Below, in pieces: positions 1-4,893 of a DNA stretch of 7,535 nt (positions are counted from its first letter, which is position 1; every line of letters starts with the position of its first letter). A program made the translations under genes and the position numbers. The DNA comes from Crocinitomicaceae bacterium (GTDB taxonomy: Bacteria > Bacteroidota > Bacteroidia > Flavobacteriales_D > Crocinitomicaceae), in contig JALQTG010000040.1 in NCBI GenBank assembly GCA_023264075.1, forward strand, positions 1-7,535. Direction: 5' to 3'. Under the pieces are notes generated by a model that ran no database searches, was not told the DNA's origin, and saw only the letters and a list, made by a program, of their open reading frames with translations.

Positions 1-2
1 GC

Positions 3-257
3 AGAAAAAACGAAAGAGCGAACTTTTATTTAATCGGGATTCATCCAGAATACCAAAGAAGAGGAGTTACCGCTATTATTTTCAAAGAAATCTGGAAAAC
101 TTTTAAGAAAAAAGGGGTGAAATTTTTAGAGACCAATCCAGAATTAGTGAATACGGATCCTTACGGTGCAGGCTGGATGGTTAAAGTGAAGATTTCAGAT
201 GCTTCTCAAGTAGAAGGATTACTGGATGCAGAAGCGTACACTGCGTTGGTAGGGTAA
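3..257 (+). CDS. Partial chimeric ORF: C-terminal part of a GNAT-like acetyltransferase joined in frame to the C-terminus of glycine cleavage system H protein (GcvH)
   Basis: The frame is open from the left edge and ends at TAA 255-257, giving 84 visible residues. Residues 8-48 (FYLIGIHPEYQRRGV, then TAIIFKEIW and FLETNPEL) resemble the C-terminal part of the ~380-residue GNAT-like proteins common in Bacteroidota and sometimes labelled GTP cyclohydrolase or N-acetyltransferase. HPEYQRRGV fits the acetyl-CoA-binding motif A (Q/RxxGxG/A-like). Such proteins normally go on, after ETNPEL, to a Trp-containing stretch and a KRRR-type tail; this is absent. Residues 48-84 (LVNTDPYGAGWMVKVKISD ... AYTALVG) are instead the conserved end of GcvH, the lipoyl carrier of glycine cleavage. 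The H-protein lipoyl domain and its lipoyl-lysine are missing. The join lies about residues 43-50 (bases ~129-152), where both families have a Glu/Asn-Pro-Glu-Leu type sequence. It could be a real deletion fusion or an assembly chimera. The downstream position of tonB suits a native gcvH 3' end. Confidence 0.75.
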   Translation, partial: RKNERANFYLIGIHPEYQRRGVTAIIFKEIWKTFKKKGVKFLETNPELVNTDPYGAGWMVKVKISDASQVEGLLDAEAYTALVG

Positions 258-301
258 GTCGCCCACGAAATGTTAAATAATTTGATTTTCCGGTTAAAAA
301 C

Positions 302-332
302 TTGATTGTTTAGGAGATTCATGTTATTTTTG
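302..332 (+). promoter_or_regulatory. Candidate Bacteroidota-type promoter for the tonB-family gene
   Basis: TATTTTTG at 325-332 matches the Bacteroidota -7 consensus TAnnTTTG in every fixed position. TTG at 302-304 can serve as the -33 element with a 20-base spacer, within the usual range for the phylum. Transcription would start near 339, leaving a leader of about 43 bases that contains the 341-366 hairpin. Short AT-rich matches arise by chance, and this reading excludes transcription of the small ORF starting at 321 from this same promoter. Confidence 0.4.
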
Positions 333-392
333 AAACGTATGTTTAGGAACGGTTTTTGTTCCAAACAACAAAAAGAAAGTTATGGAATTTAA
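321..392 (+). CDS. Possible 23-codon leader ORF overlapping the tonB start
   Basis: ATG at 321 is preceded four bases upstream by AGGAG (312-316), the clearest Shine-Dalgarno-like sequence among the gene starts here. The frame encodes a basic peptide beginning MLFLKRMFRNGF and ends at TAA 390-392, 11 bases past the tonB ATG at 382 and in a different frame. It resembles nothing I recognise. It could be a leader peptide, a decayed start of a lost gene between gcvH and tonB, or chance. It can only be translated if transcription comes from upstream of about 310, not from the candidate promoter at 302-332. Coding status is unproven. Confidence 0.2.
   Translation: MLFLKRMFRNGFCSKQQKESYGI
341..366 (+). 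other. Stem-loop in the tonB 5' leader
   Basis: GTTT-A-GGAAC (341-350) pairs with GTTCCAAAC (358-366): nine base pairs with one bulged A and a seven-base loop. It ends 15 bases before the tonB ATG and is followed by an A-rich stretch, not a T-run, so it is not an intrinsic terminator. It would lie in the tonB leader, where it could protect the mRNA end or affect ribosome access. A function is inference only. Confidence 0.45.
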
Positions 393-1050
393 GAAAAACC
401 CTGAAGTTGATAATGAAAACGTAAGAACGCCATTGGTATTCTTAGGTTTTTTTATTGTTGGAAGTATTATTCTATTATCGTTTTCATTCAAATCTGCTAT
501 TTATGGAGATTCGATTGATCGTGATAATCGTGATGCTGGTGATATTCCTGAAGAGCAAATGGTAATTGACCAGCCTGAGGAGCCGCCAGTTGTCCAAGAT
601 ATTCCGCCACCCGACATTACTCCTCCTCCTTCTGAGGACATAGTTGAAGAGGAGAGTAGAGATGAGGACGAACCTATTATCGTAGAAACTCCACCGATTG
701 AGCTAGATTTAGAACCAGAACCGGAGCCAGAAGCACCGATTGTAGATTATCCTGATCAAGAAGCTACTTTCCCTGGAGGAGCTGCTGCCATGAAGCAGTT
801 CTTAGCTGATAACATTAAGTATCCAGAAATTGCTATGGAATTAGGTGACCAAGGTAAAGTGTTCATCGAATTCGTAGTAGAAAAGGATGGAAGTATCACA
901 CAGATTAAAATCTTACGTGGTGTTTCGAAAGAAATTGATAGAGAAGCGAAGCGAGTGGTTTCTTCGATGCCGAAATGGACCCCTGCTGAAGCAAAAGGTG
1001 AGTCGGTGCGTGCGCGATGTCGTATTCCAATTAGCTTTATTCTCCAATAA
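382..1050 (+). CDS. Energy transducer TonB family protein
   Basis: Inner-membrane-anchored periplasmic protein of 222 residues that would pass energy from an ExbB/ExbD motor to outer-membrane TonB-dependent receptors. Residues 1-16 are cytoplasmic and a single membrane helix spans about 17-38. Residues ~52-122 are a Pro/Glu/Asp-rich periplasmic linker including the run EPEPEPE at 111-117. The TonB C-terminal domain covers about 123-222, with FPGG at 130-133, the KYPE..A motif at 147-151, a GKVFIEFVV strand at 158-166 and the closing strand IPISFI at 215-220. The length is normal for a single-anchor Bacteroidota TonB. No ExbB, ExbD or receptor gene is nearby, so the client system cannot be told. 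The start is fixed by the helix position and an A-rich stretch (AAAAAGAAAG) before ATG. The linker is acidic, with almost no Lys or Arg, unlike the Lys-Pro plus Glu-Pro linker of enterobacterial TonB. A terminator closes the unit at 1067-1098. Confidence 0.9.
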   Translation: MEFKKNPEVDNENVRTPLVFLGFFIVGSIILLSFSFKSAIYGDSIDRDNRDAGDIPEEQMVIDQPEEPPVVQDIPPPDITPPPSEDIVEEESRDEDEPIIVETPPIELDLEPEPEPEAPIVDYPDQEATFPGGAAAMKQFLADNIKYPEIAMELGDQGKVFIEFVVEKDGSITQIKILRGVSKEIDREAKRVVSSMPKWTPAEAKGESVRARCRIPISFILQ

Positions 1051-1066
1051 TGAAACAAATTAGTAT

Positions 1067-1098
1067 AAAAAGTCTATCCAAGTGATAGACTTTTTTTT
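1067..1098 (+). terminator. Intrinsic terminator after tonB, immediately upstream of deoC
   Basis: AAAAAGTCTATC (1067-1078) pairs perfectly with GATAGACTTTTT (1084-1095) around the five-base loop CAAGT; the T-run continues to 1098 (eight T). It lies 16 bases after the tonB stop, as expected for a tonB terminator. It also leaves only 14 bases before the deoC ATG, so any transcript entering deoC from upstream must cross it. Confidence 0.9.
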
Positions 1099-1112
1099 GC
1101 CCAAAAATCTCC

Positions 1113-1853
1113 ATGGAACGACCTACTCATAAAGAATTATTTCAATTTTTAGACATCACGACACTCAGTATCAGCGATACAGAAGATTCTGTTCGTCAAC
1201 TAGTGAGCACGGTCTTGACGTATCAATCGAAGGGATTTGTTCCAGCTGCCATTTGTGTGTATCCTAATTTTTCTACTTTGGTGAGTTCGTTATTACGACA
1301 GAAGCCAATTGCTACCGCTGCGGTGGCAGCCGGTTTTCCCGCTTCTCAAAGCTTTCTAGAAGTGAAAGCCTTGGAAGCTAAACTAGCGGTTCAACACGGG
1401 GCGAATGAAATAGATATAGTCATCAATCTGGGGGAGTTTTTGCAAGGTAATGACCAGTTGGTGGTGGATGAAATAAAATCCATAAAAGAGGTTATTGGTA
1501 CATCCAAATTGAAAGTGATTCTTGAAACGGGTGCATTGAAAGATGTGGGAAGCATTCAACGTGCTGCTCGATTGGCGATACAGGGTGGGACTGATTTTTT
1601 AAAAACTTCAACAGGTAAGGTAGATATAGGTGCTACACCTGAAGCTGTTCAAGCTATGTGTGAAGTGGTGAAAGAGGAACAACTAATCTCTGCTCGAAAA
1701 ATCGGGATTAAAGTGAGCGGTGGAGTTCGATCAAAAGAAGATGCTTTGACATATTACACGATTGTTCACGAAATGCTTGGAGAAGGTTTTTGCCATCCAG
1801 ATTATTTTAGAATAGGCGCAAGTTCATTAGCAGACGCTCTCGTAAATGAATAA
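1113..1853 (+). CDS. deoC: Deoxyribose-phosphate aldolase
   Basis: Cytoplasmic class I aldolase that splits 2-deoxy-D-ribose 5-phosphate into glyceraldehyde 3-phosphate and acetaldehyde, the last step of deoxynucleoside catabolism. The 246 residues form one TIM-barrel domain close to the E. coli DeoC type (259 residues). LDITTL at 13-18 matches its N-terminal LMDLTTL. The Schiff-base lysine is K164 in FLKTSTGK (162-169). The second active-site lysine is K200 in GIKVSGGVR (198-206). The proton-relay aspartate is D101 in NEIDIV. FRIGASSL (232-239) is the phosphate-binding end. C48 in AAICVYP sits where E. coli has Cys47. ATG 1113 is chosen because LDITTL needs an N-terminus this close. No Shine-Dalgarno sequence is seen. 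The gene begins 14 bases past a strong terminator and overlaps cysQ by 8 bases. No other deo gene is in view. Confidence 0.95.
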   Translation: MERPTHKELFQFLDITTLSISDTEDSVRQLVSTVLTYQSKGFVPAAICVYPNFSTLVSSLLRQKPIATAAVAAGFPASQSFLEVKALEAKLAVQHGANEIDIVINLGEFLQGNDQLVVDEIKSIKEVIGTSKLKVILETGALKDVGSIQRAARLAIQGGTDFLKTSTGKVDIGATPEAVQAMCEVVKEEQLISARKIGIKVSGGVRSKEDALTYYTIVHEMLGEGFCHPDYFRIGASSLADALVNE

Positions 1854-2646
1854 GCTTGAATTTAAATATCACTGCGCAATAGCTGCAGCTATCAAAGCTT
1901 CTGAGGCAATCATGGAGATTTACGCAACAGACTTCTCTACTAACTTGAAAGGTGATGGGAGTCCTGTGACCATTGCAGACCTTACTTCGTCTGATATTAT
2001 TGCCCAGTATTTGGCGCCAACATCAATACCAATTACAGGAGAGGAATCCACAAAGAAACCGTATGCGATTCGCAAAAATTGGAAAGAATCGTGGTGCGTT
2101 GATCCATTGGATGGTACCAAAGAATTTGTGCGTAAAAATGGGGAGTTTGTGGTTAGCATTGCTTTAATACGAAACCAGCAACCGCATTTTGGAGTCATCG
2201 CGTCTCCTGTTTCCAAACGCATAATAATTGGTGGTGCCGATGTTACGCCTGCTATTTTCACGTTTGAGCAGTTTGAGAACCCTACACTTTGGAAAGAGTT
2301 GCTTCCAGTATCAGGAGTCAATGACCCTGTCGTGGTGATTTCATCCCGAAGTCATTATGCAGGAAACCTAAGGTCGCTCATCGACAAAGTGGAACGTAAT
2401 TATGGTCAAGTAGCTTCAGCTAAAATGGGTTCTGCATTGAAGTTTTTCGATTTAGTGCAAGGGAAAGCGGATGTATATCCGAGACTTGCTCCTACGATGG
2501 AATGGGATATCGCCGCAGGACATGCGATTTACAAGGCTGTAGGAGGTGAAGTAGTGAATGTGGAAACGAATAAACCGCTCGTTTATAATAAAGAGAGTTT
2601 GTTTAATCCATTTTTTGTGGCATTGAAGAAAGGGGTTCGATTCTAA
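1846..2646 (+). CDS. cysQ: 3'(2'),5'-bisphosphate nucleotidase CysQ (inositol monophosphatase superfamily)
   Basis: Mg2+-dependent, Li+-sensitive-type phosphatase that hydrolyses 3'-phosphoadenosine 5'-phosphate (pAp) to AMP and phosphate, clearing the by-product of PAPS use in sulfate assimilation. The 266 residues carry the superfamily motifs in order: KGDGSPVTIAD at 35-45; GEES at 65-68, with metal ligand E67; the signature WCVDPLDGTKEF at 83-94, with D86 and D89 as ligands; KMGSALKF at 193-200; and EWDIAAGHAI at 219-228, with D221 as the third aspartate. KEFVRKNGEF after the signature is typical of CysQ rather than inositol monophosphatase. E. coli CysQ has 246 residues. The ATG lies inside the end of deoC (8-base overlap, ATGAATAA), so translation is probably coupled. 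No sulfate-assimilation gene is visible. The 39-base gap to convergent menB shows no clear terminator. Confidence 0.93.
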   Translation: MNKLEFKYHCAIAAAIKASEAIMEIYATDFSTNLKGDGSPVTIADLTSSDIIAQYLAPTSIPITGEESTKKPYAIRKNWKESWCVDPLDGTKEFVRKNGEFVVSIALIRNQQPHFGVIASPVSKRIIIGGADVTPAIFTFEQFENPTLWKELLPVSGVNDPVVVISSRSHYAGNLRSLIDKVERNYGQVASAKMGSALKFFDLVQGKADVYPRLAPTMEWDIAAGHAIYKAVGGEVVNVETNKPLVYNKESLFNPFFVALKKGVRF

Positions 2647-2685
2647 TTATTCAACTACATAGTGAAATAGATGAATCAAAAACCA

Positions 2686-3528
2686 TCAAGGTATCCACTT
2701 AATATCTTTAAAGTTTGGCTTTCTTTTCTCTAAAAATGCGTTCCTTCCTTCTTTTGCTTCATCGGTCATATAAGCCAGTCGCGTTGCTTCTCCAGCAAAC
2801 ACTTGTTGTCCTACCATCCCATCGTCCGTTAAGTTGAAAGCGAACTTGAGCATTTTTATTGAAGTCGGCGATTTTTCTAAGATTTCTTGTGCCCATTCAT
2901 AGGCCGTATCTTCCAATTCTGCGTGCGGAATTACTGCATTTACCATTCCCATTTCAAACGCATCTTGCGCCGAGTAATTTCTTCCTAAAAAGAAGATTTC
3001 ACGCGCACGTTTTTGACCGACCATTTTCGCCAAATAAGCAGAGCCATACCCTCCATCAAAACTAGTAACGTCGGCATCTGTTTGCTTGAAAATAGCATGC
3101 TCCTTGCTCGCTAATGTCAAATCGCACACGGTATGTAAACTATGACCTCCTCCTACTGCCCATCCAGGAACTACGCAAATCACCACTTTGGGCATGAAAC
3201 GAATCAAACGTTGAACTTCTAAAATATTGAGGCGTGGCATTCCATCGTCGTCCACATATCCTTGATGACCACGCGCATTTTGATCTCCACCGCTACAAAA
3301 TGAATAGATTCCATCTTTTGTAGAAGGACCCTCTGCAGATAAGAGAACTACGCCAATGGAAGTGTCTTCGCGCGCATCCAGAAATGCCTCATACAATTCA
3401 CCTACAGTTTTCGGTCGGAATGCGTTACGCACGTTTGGCCGATTAAAAGCAATACGTGCCACTCCATCACATTTTTTATATGTAATGTCTTGGTATTCTT
3501 TGACTGTTTTCCAATTGATTGTGTCCAT
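2686..3528 (-). CDS. menB: 1,4-dihydroxy-2-naphthoyl-CoA synthase (menaquinone biosynthesis)
   Basis: Crotonase-superfamily enzyme that cyclises o-succinylbenzoyl-CoA to 1,4-dihydroxy-2-naphthoyl-CoA in menaquinone synthesis; cytoplasmic, normally a homohexamer. The 280 residues contain the CoA/oxyanion segment FCSGGDQNARG (77-87), the second oxyanion loop GWAVGGGHSL (122-131), and the MenB-specific KQTDADVTSFDGGYGSAYL (148-166), with S156 and D158 matching E. coli Ser161 and Asp163. LAYMTDEAKEGRNAFLEKR (251-269) is the characteristic MenB C-terminus. D151 replaces the Gly156 of E. coli, which marks the type II, bicarbonate-independent class also found in Mycobacterium. The VTSFD threonine stands where E. 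coli and mycobacterial enzymes have Gly; I recall Thr in Bacteroidota homologues. The start ATG reads from 3528 and is preceded by an A-rich run rather than a Shine-Dalgarno sequence. The gene is divergent from the histidine kinase and has no other men gene beside it. Confidence 0.96.
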   Translation of the reverse strand: MDTINWKTVKEYQDITYKKCDGVARIAFNRPNVRNAFRPKTVGELYEAFLDAREDTSIGVVLLSAEGPSTKDGIYSFCSGGDQNARGHQGYVDDDGMPRLNILEVQRLIRFMPKVVICVVPGWAVGGGHSLHTVCDLTLASKEHAIFKQTDADVTSFDGGYGSAYLAKMVGQKRAREIFFLGRNYSAQDAFEMGMVNAVIPHAELEDTAYEWAQEILEKSPTSIKMLKFAFNLTDDGMVGQQVFAGEATRLAYMTDEAKEGRNAFLEKRKPNFKDIKWIP

Positions 3529-3646
3529 GAGGTCTTTTTTTTGGTGAAATTAATTATTTAATGCTATTTAGCCTTAACAGAAGTTTATCTTTTTTGTTAA
3601 AGCAATTTCTTTGATAATGCTTATCTTCGGCTCGTCGCTAACTACT
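3529..3646. promoter_or_regulatory. Divergent intergenic region between menB and the histidine kinase
   Basis: This AT-rich stretch must hold the promoters of both genes, but neither strand has an exact TAnnTTTG element. The nearest plus-strand candidate is TATCTTTT at 3586-3593, without a good -33 partner. An imperfect inverted repeat is present: TTAACAGAAG (3574-3583) can pair with CTTTTTTGTTAA (3589-3600), with a two-base bulge and one G-T pair. No operator is recognised. If the kinase starts at 3617 rather than 3647, the region is 30 bases shorter. Confidence 0.45.
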
Positions 3647-4873
3647 ATGAAGCACTTGTTTACTGTTCCAGAAAATGATTTTGAAGACTTTTACGATAAA
3701 GCCCGTTTTGCGCTGACGTGGAAGATATGCTGGATGTTCACATTGGTAATTGGCGTGGTAACTGTGCTCTCTATTTTCGCAAATGATACTTTCTATCCCT
3801 TTTATGTTGGTGTACTTTCTTTGGTTATCGGCGCGTTGATTTATATGCGCATTTATGGAAAGTTTAAACTCGTATCTGTTTTATTGATGTTAGGTACAAC
3901 ATTAATTATCATTGGTTCAGTATTTACTGTTCCGAATGTTGTACACATCATTGAAATCATCTGGATGCTCGTAATTGTGCTTTACATGTTTTTTACATTG
4001 GGTCGCTGGCTTGGATATTTCTTTTTGTTGTTAACTGCAACGATTTTCATCATCTATTTCAATACGTTATTTTATCCGAACTTATTGAATATTCATTTAG
4101 TCACGGAACTTCAATGGGGGGTGATGTCCGTTGAGTTTGCATTTGCCATGGTCATCATAGGGTTCATCGTAAAGCAATTTATTGATGTAAATGAATATGC
4201 CGAAAATATGCGATCGAATGCGTTTGAAGAACTGAAGTCAGAAAAAATAGTTGTAGAAAAACAACATATTGAGAAAACAGTATTGCTTCAAGAAATTCAT
4301 CATCGTGTAAAAAATAACCTTCAAGTGATTATTAGTCTCTTGCGTATTCAATCCCAAGAATTGAAATCAGAAGAAGCCCGAAAAAGTTTCAATGACGCGA
4401 TTTCAAGAATCATGACTATGTCGCTGATCCACCAAAAAATGTACGAACGCGATGAGCTTTCATGTATTAATTTACAAGAATACTTCACTACGTTGATTGA
4501 TGACATGTTGTCTTCTTCGGTGACTTCCGGAGAAGTTTTGTTCAACTTGATCATGGAAACTGAAGAAATCGGTTCACAAACGATTGCTCCATTGGCTTTG
4601 ATAATAAATGAGTTGATTTCTAATTCGTTGAAACATGCTTTCGAGGGTGATGGAAAAATCAGCATTTTTTTTACGAAACATGATGACGGTCGATTTGAAC
4701 TTGTTTACAGCGATAATGGTACTTGGAAGTCTCGCAAAGAAGGTGCTTTTGGACTCCAATTAATTGATATATTTACCGAACAATTGGATGGAGAATATTC
4801 ACGTGAGACAGGAGATAACGGAACAACCTATCGATTTTTATTGTCAGATTTAGATCGGCCCAACAATTCCTGA
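3647..4873 (+). CDS. Membrane-bound sensor histidine kinase, HisKA_2 type
   Basis: Integral-membrane histidine kinase of 408 residues from this start. About six membrane helices fill residues ~24-178 (near 24-46, 49-68, 74-96, 98-118, 121-142, 156-178) with short loops, so the signal is probably sensed in or near the membrane. A charged likely coiled-coil follows at ~185-215. The HisKA_2 dimerisation/phosphoacceptor motif LLQEIHHRVKNNLQ is at 213-226, with H218 the likely phosphorylated residue. The HATPase domain has its N-box INELISNSLKHAF at 320-332 (N321), DNG at 356-358 and FGLQLI at 368-373. DNG is followed by TW instead of the usual xG, and the ATP-lid is short. Start choice: ATG 3617 and TTG 3611 are also in frame; 3647 gives a plain cytoplasmic N-terminus (MKHLFTVPENDF), but no start has a good ribosome site. 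No response regulator adjoins. A MATE gene follows after 20 bases, suggesting an operon. Ligand and partner are unknown. Confidence 0.88.
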   Translation: MKHLFTVPENDFEDFYDKARFALTWKICWMFTLVIGVVTVLSIFANDTFYPFYVGVLSLVIGALIYMRIYGKFKLVSVLLMLGTTLIIIGSVFTVPNVVHIIEIIWMLVIVLYMFFTLGRWLGYFFLLLTATIFIIYFNTLFYPNLLNIHLVTELQWGVMSVEFAFAMVIIGFIVKQFIDVNEYAENMRSNAFEELKSEKIVVEKQHIEKTVLLQEIHHRVKNNLQVIISLLRIQSQELKSEEARKSFNDAISRIMTMSLIHQKMYERDELSCINLQEYFTTLIDDMLSSSVTSGEVLFNLIMETEEIGSQTIAPLALIINELISNSLKHAFEGDGKISIFFTKHDDGRFELVYSDNGTWKSRKEGAFGLQLIDIFTEQLDGEYSRETGDNGTTYRFLLSDLDRPNNS

Positions 4874-4893
4874 TACCCATTGTTAGATAACAC

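Noticed and set aside
756..1058. 100-codon minus-strand ORF opposite the tonB C-terminal domain
   Set aside because: It lies wholly over the well-supported TonB domain, has no recognisable domain and no promoter or ribosome site; a shadow frame.
1920..2321. 133-codon minus-strand ORF inside cysQ
   Set aside because: Antisense to conserved CysQ motifs and without any recognisable protein feature; a shadow frame.
2647..2685. Bidirectional terminator between cysQ and menB
   Set aside because: Only four-base inverted arms (ACTA/TAGT) and no T-run on either strand; too weak to call.
3574..3600. Inverted repeat in the menB/kinase divergent region as an intrinsic terminator
   Set aside because: The T-run lies inside one arm rather than after the stem, and no gene ends there; left only as a note in the intergenic entry.
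4348..4665. 105-codon minus-strand ORF inside the histidine kinase
   Set aside because: It covers the conserved HisKA_2 and N-box coding region; its composition is explained by the reverse of that sequence.
4881..4892. Near-palindrome TGTTAGATAACA directly before the MATE start, considered as an operator
   Set aside because: Only five-base arms with a two-base spacer; several such matches are expected by chance in a window this size.
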